Shown in pieces: positions 8,981 through 17,137 of a stretch of DNA of 64,000 nt (position 1 is the first letter of the stretch; each line of letters opens with the position of its first letter). This DNA is from an uncultured Flavobacteriaceae bacterium. Its GTDB lineage: Bacteria; Bacteroidota; Bacteroidia; Flavobacteriales; Flavobacteriaceae. Both the position numbers and the translations under genes were made by a program. The notes under the pieces were generated by a model that was given only the letters and a program-made list of their open reading frames with translations, made no database searches and was not told where the DNA came from. The stretch spans positions 248,001 to 312,000 of the forward strand of contig CANNGA010000003.1 of NCBI GenBank assembly GCA_947504035.1, in the 5' to 3' direction.

Positions 8981-11900
8981 TTAGACCTCACTTGAAAACT
9001 TACTCGCGTATTGAGAAGGCGTTTGTCCTATTTTTTTCTGAAAACACTTACTAAAATATTTAGGATTTTTAAACCCAACTTGATAACTCACTTGAGAAAT
9101 GTTTAACTTTCCTTGTTCTAACAATTGAACAGCGCGTTTCATCCTAAAATGAAGTATAAATTCGTTTGGAGTTAGACTAGACCATGCTTTTATTTTTGTA
9201 AATAACATGGTTCTACTCACGCCTAATTCTGAACAGAAATAAGGAATATCAAATTGCTCATTGGCTATGTTTTTTTTAACCAATTCTAAGGCCTTTTTAT
9301 ACAATTTTTCATCATAAGATGAGACTAACACATCTTCTGAATCCAAACCATCACTTGCTATAAATTTTTGCTTTAATTTTTCTCTACTTTGCAATAAGTT
9401 TTTAACACGTAATTTGAATTCTTTTATATCAAAAGGTTTACTAATATAGTCGTCTGCACCGCGTTCCAGCCCTTCTAACTTAAATATTAAAGATGACCTT
9501 GAGGTTAATAGTATAATTGGAATATGACTTGTTTTTAATTCCCCTTTTATTGCCGCACATAATTCTGTTCCTGTCATTTCTGGCATGATCACATCACTTA
9601 CAATCAAATCTAGTGCTTCCTTTTTCGCTATAGCAAAGGCGAGACTGCCGTTTTCTGCTTCCATAACGTTATAATCGGTTACCAATAAACTTTTTATAAA
9701 CTTTCGTAAATCTTTATTATCTTCTACCAATAGCAAGGTTGGCTTATCTTCGATTTTAACATCAGCCATGTCTTCTTCTAAAGGTAGCGTCACATCCTCT
9801 AATTGTGTGACGTACTGAGAAAGATCGTCACTAAACTTAAAGTCATTCAAAATTTCTGAAGTCTCTAAATGCGCCTTTCCTAAGGCTAAACTTACCGAAA
9901 ACACAGAGCCTTTGCCGTCTCTATTTGTTGTGTATTCGATCTTACCTTTGTGTAATTCCACTATATTTTTTGCAATAGACAAGCCTATTCCTGTCCCCTT
10001 ATTATATTTACTTTCTGGTTTATTATTTACTGACATTTCAAAAAAGCGTTCAAATATTTTATCTCTATATTCTTCCGAAACACCTACACCAGAATCTCTC
10101 ACTTCAATAACAACTTCATTAGCATACTTTTTAACTTTTATGGTAATAACCCCGCCCTTAGGCGTATATCGAAATGCATTAGAAATTAAATTATAAAAGA
10201 CGCGTTCTAATTTATTGCGGTCGTAATAGACTAATATGTGTTCATAAGCACTCTCAAACTCAAAATCGTATTCTCCATTTTTAGCAAATTCGGTAAAGGA
10301 GAGGTATATTTCTCTTAAAAATTTTACAATATTACCTTCGGCTGCCTCTAACTTAAAAAGATTGTTTTCAAACTTTCTAAAATCCATCAATCTGTTAATT
10401 AAATGCAGCAAATGGCCTGCACTATTTTCTATAACTAATAGCTTTTTGTAAATGGCACTACTTCCTTTATAATCTTCTATAATTTGATGAAGTGGCCCTA
10501 ATATCAAAGCTAAAGGTGTTCTAAATTCGTGGGAGATATTTGTAAAAAATTGCAATTTTGTTTTATGCTCTTCTTTGGCACGTTCTGTTTCTATATGCTC
10601 TAGATCTAGCTCGTGTTTTAACGCTGCTTTAGACTTTAAAATCGTTATTAAAATATGTAATGCTATTAAAATTAAAAACCCATATATCACAAAAGCCCAC
10701 CATGTACGCCATGGTGCAGGTGCTACTTTAATTTGAACGGTGGTGACCTTAGGGTTCCATATGCCATCGCCATTAGCCCCCATCACCTCAAACTTATAAT
10801 CTCCTGGTTTTTGAATGGTATAGGCTGCCAGACCTGTCGCCGTTACATTCCATTCGTTTTCAAGACCTTTAAGCCTGTATTTATAGCTATTGTTGCTAGA
10901 ATTTATATAGCTAGGTAGTGCAAAAGAAATGCTAAAATTACCTTGGTCATAATCTAAATCGATAGTTTTTGTAAAAGGCAAGGTTAATACTTCTAATTTT
11001 GGAGTAGCATCCGCTTTAAGATCATTATTTTTAATTGTAAAGTCTGTTAAAACGACTTCAGGCACGTAAGTATTTGTTTTTAATGCATTCACATCAAAAT
11101 AAGTCACTCCTGAAGGGCCTCCAAAATAAAATTTAGCGGCTCCCATTTTCAAACAAGCATTATTATTAAACTCATTACTAATTAATCCTTCTTTTTGATT
11201 AAATAACTTTGTTTGTTTTCGCTGCGTATCGAAGGTTACGATTCCTAAATTCGTACTCATCCATAAACACTGTTTATTATCTTCTAAAATACTATTTACT
11301 GCTGGAACCTGAGCGTCATTTAGCTTAAGATCTACTGCTTTAAAATGGCCGTCATTATACACATATAGTCCTTTGGACTTAGTACCTACCCATATGGTAT
11401 GTGCTTGATCTTCATAAACAGATAAAATATCATCGCCATATTGTACGGTCTTATCATAAAAAAAATGAGAGATCGTTCCGGTTGTTGTTATTTTATTTAA
11501 GCCCTTTTCGGTGCCTACCCAAATGTTATACTTGCTATCCACACAAATGGTACGTATTAAATTACTTGATAATGTATTTACCTCATTTTCTGAATATTGA
11601 AATGTTTGAATTTCATGTGTTTCCACATCAAACTTAATAACACCTTGCCCAAACGTCCCTATCCAAATGGCATGTGAGGCATCTTCTTTTATAGCATAGA
11701 CCCCCGTATGTTCTAAACGTTGTATTAAGGCTTCGGGTAAAGTCTCTGTTGTTAGACGCCTTGTTTTTAAATCATAAAGCTCTATTCCATTTTTAAACGT
11801 TCCAATCCACAATTCATCCTTATGCGAACGCATTAATGCTTTTATATTATTGCCTTTAATACTAGAGTTGCCTGAATGTATGTAACTATAAGCACCTGTA

Positions 11901-13036
11901 CTTCTATTAAAAAGATTAAGCCCTCCACCTTCTGTTCCTAAAAAAACAACATCTTTATAAGCTGCTATCGAACTTACCACATTATAATTTAACCCTTTAC
12001 TCTTTCTATTTTCTGTAAGTGTTCTAAAATTTGCATTAGACCGATCCCAAATATTAATACCACCATAATAAGTCCCTACCCATATGGAACCTTTATCATC
12101 TTTAAACAAAGACTTGATTGAGTTTTTACTCAAGCTGTACTTTGCATCTAAATCTGACTTTAAAGCCAATACGCGTCGTTTTTTATCGATTATAAACAGC
12201 CCATTATACGTTCCCGCCCAAAGTTTACCATCTGCATCAAACAACAAGCGCCTAACATTTCTATTATCCATAACCTCAGCATTTTTTAATGCATAGGAGC
12301 TATAACTTTCTGTTAGCGGTGTATAGGTTAATATGCCTTTAGCTTGCGTTGCTATTAAAATAATGTTGTGATCGGCTTCTATAAGGTCCTGAACATACAA
12401 ATCTTCTTGGGTACTTAGCACTTCAAATTTGGGACTGGATAGCGTTTTAGATTTTAATAAGCTTTTATGTGTACCTAGGTACAATGCGCCATTTTGGGTT
12501 TCTAAAATAGACGTTACATGTACACCTCCAGATATCTTATTATTTAGATAATTCGTAAACGTATCTGTTGTTTTATCATAAATGGAAAGTCCTTCTGTGG
12601 TGCCTATACAAATTTTATCATTTGAAAGTACCTTTAACGTCCAAACAACGTTATTAGACAGTGAATTTGCGTCTTGAGTATGGAAATACCTTGTAAAGGT
12701 GTTCGTTTTAGGGTTGTATTTATTAAGTCCATTATAAGTTCCTATCCAAAGGTAACCTTCCGCATCTTCTTGAATGGCTAAAATATCATTGTTACTGATG
12801 GAATTAGGATTGTCTGGTTGACTGCGATATACCGTTATTTTGGTGCCATCATACTTGTTTAAACCATCTCTTGTGCCTACCCATATTTGTCCTAATTGAT
12901 CTTGATGAATGGCAATGGCCGAACTTTGTGAGAGTCCATCTTTACTCGTAAGGTGATTAAATACATATGTGTTTTGTTGCGCGTATACCCAACAATTTAA
13001 ACACACAAAAAAAAACAACACAAAGCACTTTCTCAT
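8981..13036 (-). CDS. Hybrid two-component system regulator (HTCS) of the polysaccharide locus
   Basis: A 1351-residue single-chain sensor and transcription factor. A signal peptide is followed by a periplasmic sensor of many Reg_prop beta-propeller repeats (recurring IWVGT and LWIGT motifs, about 25-670) and a Y_Y_Y domain (about 690-760). One membrane segment lies near 775-795. The cytoplasmic part has a histidine kinase with its His in ISHEFRTP (about 835), an HATPase domain with GTGIGLSIAKN, a receiver with the Asp in VSDVIMPEMTG (about 1147), and an AraC-type HTH at the C-terminus. Such proteins bind an oligosaccharide and activate the adjacent susC operon. The longest frame starts four codons earlier at a TTG. 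The ATG at 13036 is preferred because it gives a standard signal peptide and lies about 26 bases after a -7 element. Confidence 0.95.
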   Translation of the reverse strand: MRKCFVLFFFVCLNCWVYAQQNTYVFNHLTSKDGLSQSSAIAIHQDQLGQIWVGTRDGLNKYDGTKITVYRSQPDNPNSISNNDILAIQEDAEGYLWIGTYNGLNKYNPKTNTFTRYFHTQDANSLSNNVVWTLKVLSNDKICIGTTEGLSIYDKTTDTFTNYLNNKISGGVHVTSILETQNGALYLGTHKSLLKSKTLSSPKFEVLSTQEDLYVQDLIEADHNIILIATQAKGILTYTPLTESYSSYALKNAEVMDNRNVRRLLFDADGKLWAGTYNGLFIIDKKRRVLALKSDLDAKYSLSKNSIKSLFKDDKGSIWVGTYYGGINIWDRSNANFRTLTENRKSKGLNYNVVSSIAAYKDVVFLGTEGGGLNLFNRSTGAYSYIHSGNSSIKGNNIKALMRSHKDELWIGTFKNGIELYDLKTRRLTTETLPEALIQRLEHTGVYAIKEDASHAIWIGTFGQGVIKFDVETHEIQTFQYSENEVNTLSSNLIRTICVDSKYNIWVGTEKGLNKITTTGTISHFFYDKTVQYGDDILSVYEDQAHTIWVGTKSKGLYVYNDGHFKAVDLKLNDAQVPAVNSILEDNKQCLWMSTNLGIVTFDTQRKQTKLFNQKEGLISNEFNNNACLKMGAAKFYFGGPSGVTYFDVNALKTNTYVPEVVLTDFTIKNNDLKADATPKLEVLTLPFTKTIDLDYDQGNFSISFALPSYINSSNNSYKYRLKGLENEWNVTATGLAAYTIQKPGDYKFEVMGANGDGIWNPKVTTVQIKVAPAPWRTWWAFVIYGFLILIALHILITILKSKAALKHELDLEHIETERAKEEHKTKLQFFTNISHEFRTPLALILGPLHQIIEDYKGSSAIYKKLLVIENSAGHLLHLINRLMDFRKFENNLFKLEAAEGNIVKFLREIYLSFTEFAKNGEYDFEFESAYEHILVYYDRNKLERVFYNLISNAFRYTPKGGVITIKVKKYANEVVIEVRDSGVGVSEEYRDKIFERFFEMSVNNKPESKYNKGTGIGLSIAKNIVELHKGKIEYTTNRDGKGSVFSVSLALGKAHLETSEILNDFKFSDDLSQYVTQLEDVTLPLEEDMADVKIEDKPTLLLVEDNKDLRKFIKSLLVTDYNVMEAENGSLAFAIAKKEALDLIVSDVIMPEMTGTELCAAIKGELKTSHIPIILLTSRSSLIFKLEGLERGADDYISKPFDIKEFKLRVKNLLQSREKLKQKFIASDGLDSEDVLVSSYDEKLYKKALELVKKNIANEQFDIPYFCSELGVSRTMLFTKIKAWSSLTPNEFILHFRMKRAVQLLEQGKLNISQVSYQVGFKNPKYFSKCFQKKIGQTPSQYASKFSSEV

Positions 13037-13420
13037 TGAAATATACAATTACTTACACATTCAAATATAATAAGATTACAAGTATCTGTTTAAAAGAATC
13101 GTTATATACTCTTTTTAAAAGCGTTTTAGCAGTTTCACATACTGTAGTTATGTGCAAAAATGAATGCGAGCTGAATAGTTGACTCTAAAACAATAACTCT
13201 CCAAGAGACTGCCCTATCAAGACACCACTCGTTAAATAGTCTTCATTTTTACAAATAGGAATTTTATTAATTACAATACTTACGATTGTTCCCCCTTTTA
13301 AATCAAACAGCATAAATACACTGCTTATTTTTTGATATCTACAATATAAGTATTTTATTTTTAATCGACTCTAAGACATGTAATTATAGCTATCTCAAAA
13401 AAAAAAAAAGGCATGGGGTA
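13037..13420. other. Intergenic region between the HTCS gene and the orphan gene
   Basis: No supported gene is present. The right-hand end (as written on the minus strand of the HTCS gene) contains that gene's leader and -7 element. The other end contains a run of 13 A at 13397-13409, listed as part of a possible terminator. Nothing recognisable lies in between. Confidence 0.6.
13062..13069 (-). promoter_or_regulatory. -7 promoter element TATATTTG of the HTCS gene
   Basis: On the minus strand TATATTTG matches the Bacteroidota TAnnTTTG consensus. It would give a 5' leader of about 20 bases before the ATG at 13036. No clear TTTG -33 element lies 19 bases upstream. A six-base match occurs by chance in AT-rich DNA, so the position relative to the start is the main support. 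Confidence 0.45.
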
Positions 13421-13441
13421 CTACAATCGACTTTGTCCCAT
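13397..13441 (-). terminator. Possible terminator of the 186-residue orphan gene
   Basis: On the minus strand ATGGG (from 13441) can pair with CCCAT (to 13413), and the pair is followed by a tract of 13 T (13409-13397). The stem is only five pairs and overlaps the stop codon. The T tract is the stronger part of the evidence. Confidence 0.35.
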
Positions 13442-13981
13442 TAAAGGTCCTAAACGCCCTGTTGTAACATTTAACACTCTGTATTCTATCCAATCCAAAT
13501 CATAAGTTATCGCAATTCTATTTATGTAGTTATTATTTTGATCTCTATACCAGTCGAAACTATTAAAAAATAAACCGCCTTCATATTTTGCAGCTTCTAG
13601 TGGTGGATTTGTATCGCCATTCATCTCAATACGTTTTAAAACAGTTGGTGCTAATAGTTCTGTAATTTTCAAAACCTTATGGATTGAACCATCTAAATTA
13701 TAAACTACAGCATTACTTGGCGGTTTAAATGTTTCGCTTTTAGACTCATAAATAGCTACAAAATACTGATTACAAACACTTGGGAATCCTGATACTGAAG
13801 CGATATCATCTTTCACAGTTATTGTTTTATTATCAAACTTCCAGTATACATGTTCTTTTGCTGCACTATTTACGTAAGTTCGAGCAAACTTTGTATCCAC
13901 ATGTTTAAAAATACTTTCGTTAGCACTAATATGCATTGGAAATGCACCAACACCTTTTTTTAATTTAAAAAACTCTGTCAT
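13421..13981 (-). CDS. Hypothetical protein, 186 residues
   Basis: I do not recognise this protein. It is a soluble 186-residue chain with no signal peptide, no predicted membrane segment and no nucleotide- or metal-binding motif. It is rich in aromatic residues, lysine and beta-prone stretches (for example KVLKITELLAPTVLKRIEMN and NRIAITYDLDWIEYRVLNV), so a mainly beta fold is likely. It lies alone between the HTCS gene and a run of gene fragments, with a possible T-rich terminator immediately after it. It has a complete frame and normal codon usage, so it is probably real. It may belong to the same transferred or decaying island as its neighbours. Confidence 0.65.
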   Translation of the reverse strand: MTEFFKLKKGVGAFPMHISANESIFKHVDTKFARTYVNSAAKEHVYWKFDNKTITVKDDIASVSGFPSVCNQYFVAIYESKSETFKPPSNAVVYNLDGSIHKVLKITELLAPTVLKRIEMNGDTNPPLEAAKYEGGLFFNSFDWYRDQNNNYINRIAITYDLDWIEYRVLNVTTGRLGPLMGQSRL

Positions 13982-14216
13982 AATGTAAATTTAGGTGTGG
14001 AACGCATATCATGTATGATTAAAAAACAGGACGCGTTCGCAAAATAATAAAAATACATTTTCTTTTTCCATTCTCTTAAACTCACTATTTTTGTTTTAGC
14101 GAAAATTTAAATAAATTTTCAGGATATTTCTAACCTGCTCTGCTTTATTAAAGAACGAGAGTCATTGATTTCTACAATTGACTATTTAATTGGGCTGCTA
14201 AAACTAATTTGATGTA

Positions 14217-14662
14217 ATGGGATTGTCGATTTTTGATATTGCAAAAGGGATTTCTTGGACTGATGGGGGGGGCGTACATTTTTACTGCCTAAAAACGAAG
14301 CTGATACATCTTGGTTAATCGTAGAATATTTAAGTGATGATTCGCAAAATGATTTAGAAATATTGAAGACATTTGAAGGCATTATAGCTAGCAAAGACAA
14401 GCAGAAAATAGAAAATCACATAATCAACGAGTTAATTGGCTTCATGGATTATGGTGAAGATACATTAGCTCATGTTGCTAGCGCAACCGATCAATCTCCT
14501 TCAATTTTATATGATTATGAAAATAATTCTTTCTTACTGATGCACCCCAACTTAATTTCAAAAGGAAAATATCATATAAATTTAAGTGACCTATTAGGTT
14601 TGATAGAAAACAAAATCCATTTGAATAAAACTCTGTCATTCTTAAAACTCGGGGAAAATTGA
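14217..14662 (+). pseudogene. Hypothetical gene interrupted by a frameshift at a G8 tract
   Basis: An ATG at 14217 opens a frame (MGLSIFDIAKGISWTDGG) that loses coherence at a run of eight G (14265-14272). From just after the run a different frame stays open to the TAA at 14662 and reads as an ordinary acidic soluble protein (PKNEADTSWLIVEYLSDD through KLGEN). Removing two G, or adding one, joins both parts into one chain of about 148 residues. The apparent later start at 14363 is a TTG inside the sequence and not a true start. I do not recognise the family. The size and composition resemble small immunity-type proteins, but no diagnostic motif is visible. The tract could be a mutation, a phase-variable switch or a sequencing error. 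Confidence 0.55.
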
Positions 14663-14794
14663 CTTAACATTTCCTGCATTATCTTCAAAACACTCTGGTT
14701 TACAATAACTAAAAATTACCGCTAGAAATAATAATGATATATAATTTAATGTACTGACGTTTCTTACGATAATCGTTAGGCACAATACAAAAAA

Positions 14795-15255
14795 ATGAAA
14801 TATCCATATTTAACATTAATCTCTTTAATTATTATCTGTATTATTAATCCCTATGAAAGATTATATGCGCAAAAAGATAATAATCAAGATTTCATAAACT
14901 ATCTTTTCAAGGACTACATGGGCGAAAAGCCAAGTGCTAGTATTATAGTCATAAAAGATGGTAAAATAAAAAAGAGTCAGAGTTTTTGGTATGCTGATTT
15001 AGAAAATAAGATTTTGGCCTCTTCCAAAACTAATTACCAACTTGGATCTGCAACAAAACAATATACAGCAATGGCCATTTTAATTTTAATACAAAAAGGC
15101 AAGCTAGATTATGAAACAAAATTAACTGAAGTGATTCCCGAATTTCCAGATTATGGAAAAGATATTACTATAAAAAAGTTATTGAATTAGCACCGAATAA
15201 TAAAAAAGGACCTATCAATCATTCAAAGAAAATGATTCAAAAATTGAGTAAATAA
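14795..15255 (+). pseudogene. Beta-lactamase-fold serine hydrolase with internal deletion
   Basis: The frame begins with a signal peptide (about 1-25, cleaved near YAQ) and reads as the N-terminus of a class C beta-lactamase-related serine hydrolase. The catalytic SxxK motif is present as SATK in LGSATKQYTA, near residue 87. After ITIKKLLN, where the family normally continues with the HTSG segment, the frame stops at 15188-15190. A shifted frame then gives a short C-terminal-looking tail, ELAPNNKKGP to KMIQKLSK, ending at 15255. Most of the roughly 300-residue body, including the Tyr motif, is missing. This is an internal deletion plus frameshift, so the product is not functional. Confidence 0.7.
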
Positions 15256-15355
15256 ACTGTACCTGATAATGCTAACCGTTGCACAACGCCATAATTTACA
15301 TAAAAAGGGCTTTAAATAGAGTACTCTAAGGGATCTTTCAGCTTTATTCCCTTAC

Positions 15356-15617
15356 CTAAAACCTATAGTTTAGGAGGCTTAAATTTGATATTAGAGGCTT
15401 AGAATTTACCCTCTGTAGAGTACAAAGTGTATACAAAAATAGGCATCCTGCTGCACTTCTTACATCTTTCTGAGTGAATTTAAGATCCTTTTTAAGATTA
15501 TAAGCCATTGTTAAGAATTGCATGATTGTATTTGGCTTGCCCTATGCCTATAGTATTTATGTGTCCTAAACCCATAAATTTGTGTAAAGAGCCAAAGACA
15601 ACAGGTCCTTCAATTAT
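15356..15617 (-). mobile_element. Remnant of an IS1182-like transposase gene (C-terminal end)
   Basis: On the minus strand two overlapping frames give the end of a DDE transposase. First comes EGPVVFGSLHKFMGLGHIN, then after a frameshift near 15533 MQFLTMAYNLKKDLKF and a tail ending in a TAG at 15356. The pattern of Glu-xx-Phe-Gly followed by an A(Y/H)NLKK motif is typical of the C-terminus of IS1182-family transposases. The upstream two thirds of the gene and both inverted repeats are absent. The remnant lies beside a deleted beta-lactamase-type gene and supports past insertion and deletion here. Confidence 0.55.
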
Positions 15618-15691
15618 TTAATATGTACTAAAACTCTAAAAAAGCTTAATTTTGGCCACTGGTATTATTTTTAAACTATTACGCTCAAAAA

Positions 15692-16489
15692 ATGAATCAT
15701 TTTTTTAAAAGACTTTCTTTAATTTTCACCCTCCAAACATTAATTATCTCTAGCTTAGCAGTACTCTCTACTGCTGTATGCATTTATTTTAAATTTGAAG
15801 CCGAATTTCCGCTTACACTAGTAGCGACATCTATTATTTTTCCCATAGTATTTTCCATAGGTGGCGCTTACAAAAGAAGAGAAGCGGCGTTAAAAGAGTA
15901 TGCCGCTATAAAAGGGTATTTACGTGCTATTTATTTTGTAGCTAGGGACTGGCTAGAAGCTCCTAAACCAGAGAATGTCACAAAAATGAATGATATTATC
16001 TTTATATTTTTTAGCAGTCTTCGGGTAATGTTTACAAGTCCTAAATCGGAACTCATTGAAAATGAAAAACGTGTCTACGACTGTTTTTCAGACTTCTCAT
16101 TATACATCAAGCACGAATTAAGAGAAGAAGGCCTTTCTTCTGGAGAATGCTCTAGAACCAATCAGTATTTACAAAAAATGATGATTTCTTTTGAATCTAT
16201 TAAGCACATCTACCAATACAGAACCCCAAGAACGCTTAGAGCCTTTAGTTCTATATTTATAAAGGTGCTCCCTGTGGTATATGGGCCTTACTTTGCTTAT
16301 AAAGCAGAGGATATGTCTTGGGGACTTGAGTTTGTGATCCCCATATTACTCACCATGATTCTTGTTAGTTTAGAGAATATTCAAGAACACTTAGAAAATC
16401 CTTTTGATCAAATAGGTGAAGATGATATTAGCTTTAATGTTGAAAAATTCATCCAGCGTTTAAATCACAAAACTGGTGATGAAGACTAA
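15692..16489 (+). CDS. Bestrophin-like integral membrane protein (putative anion channel)
   Basis: A 265-residue membrane protein with hydrophobic segments at about 12-30, 40-58, 190-205 and 212-232. The end carries ENPFDQIGEDDISF, which resembles the bestrophin/UPF0187 signature of a Pro-Phe pair followed by acidic residues that form the cytosolic Ca-clasp or neck region. The AYKRREAALKEYAAIKG segment after the second helix also matches the position of the bestrophin charged helix. Bacterial bestrophins are pentameric channels of about 300 residues. It is the only intact gene between fragments in this island, transcribed alone. The assignment rests on motif resemblance only. An uncharacterised four-helix membrane protein is the alternative. 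Confidence 0.55.
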   Translation: MNHFFKRLSLIFTLQTLIISSLAVLSTAVCIYFKFEAEFPLTLVATSIIFPIVFSIGGAYKRREAALKEYAAIKGYLRAIYFVARDWLEAPKPENVTKMNDIIFIFFSSLRVMFTSPKSELIENEKRVYDCFSDFSLYIKHELREEGLSSGECSRTNQYLQKMMISFESIKHIYQYRTPRTLRAFSSIFIKVLPVVYGPYFAYKAEDMSWGLEFVIPILLTMILVSLENIQEHLENPFDQIGEDDISFNVEKFIQRLNHKTGDED

Positions 16490-16672
16490 AATATAGGCCT
16501 ACTTTTGTTCTAATACCTTGCAAAAAATACAAGAAGGAACCATTTAAATAACAAAAAAATAGACCTTTTAAACTTAACCAATAGGTTCTATTTTTTTAAA
16601 TCTAAAATGAAAATCTCATTAAAATTTACAAAAAAATAAAATTACCTTATAGAAAATTTTTTATTATTTAAG

Positions 16673-16942
16673 ACGCTACAAAACGTATTCATTAAAATCA
16701 AACGGAGGTTATGTAGCAGGCGGATTTTATCAAAACGCAGATACGTATCTTTCCGAAAGTCATTACGTTGTTAAAAAAGGAAAAACGTTATGGCTTACTA
16801 AGATAGGATTAAAAAAAAACATAAAAAACTAGTTCCTGAATGTGAAATACATCAACAATTAAATGGCACAGTCTATAAATTTAAAGATTTGAAAAAAGTG
16901 ATTGATTTAGGACATAAAATTTGGAAAAAAGACGAATTATAG
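16673..16942 (+). pseudogene. Frameshifted remnant of a small hypothetical gene (A9 tract)
   Basis: An open stretch without a start codon reads YKTYSLKSNGGYVAGGFYQN and continues to a stop just after a run of nine A (16811-16819). A second frame continues coherently from the run (HKKLVPECEIHQQLNG through KIWKKDEL) to the TAG at 16942. Adding one A, or removing two, would connect them. The N-terminus is missing, so this is a decayed gene and not a simple frameshift. I do not recognise the family. Lys-rich, soluble, no membrane segment. Confidence 0.45.
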
Positions 16943-17079
16943 TGCAACAGCCCACATTCATATCTTCAAATTAGAGTAAACGCACAACTACCAACCATAA
17001 GCTGTTGCCACTCGCAGACATCTATCTATGTCAAAAACTACACGTTCGCACATTCATAACAACAACGAAACCTATAAAT

Positions 17080-17109
17080 AAAAAGGCTGTCTTTTCAGAT
17101 AGCCTTTTT
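17080..17109. terminator. Hairpin terminator after the M43 protease gene
   Basis: AAAAAGGCTGTC (17080-17091) pairs with GATAGCCTTTTT (17098-17109), with one G-T wobble and a six-base loop. The A and T flanks allow it to act in both directions. It lies about 30 bases after the stop of the minus-strand protease gene. Confidence 0.8.
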
Positions 17110-17137
17110 AATATAAAATAATCCCGTAGTGGCGTAT

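Larger units (their letters stand above)
16490..17137. other. Intergenic region holding a gene remnant and a terminator
   Basis: The stretch contains a frameshifted remnant (16673-16942) and a hairpin terminator next to the following minus-strand gene. The remaining sequence is AT-rich and shows nothing I can assign. Confidence 0.6.

Noticed and set aside
15265-15295. GCTAACCGTTGCACAACG resembling an integron attC or repeat end
   Set aside because: Only partial symmetry is visible, there is no integrase or matched second site in the window, and similar GTTGCAC motifs occur elsewhere in AT-rich spacers.
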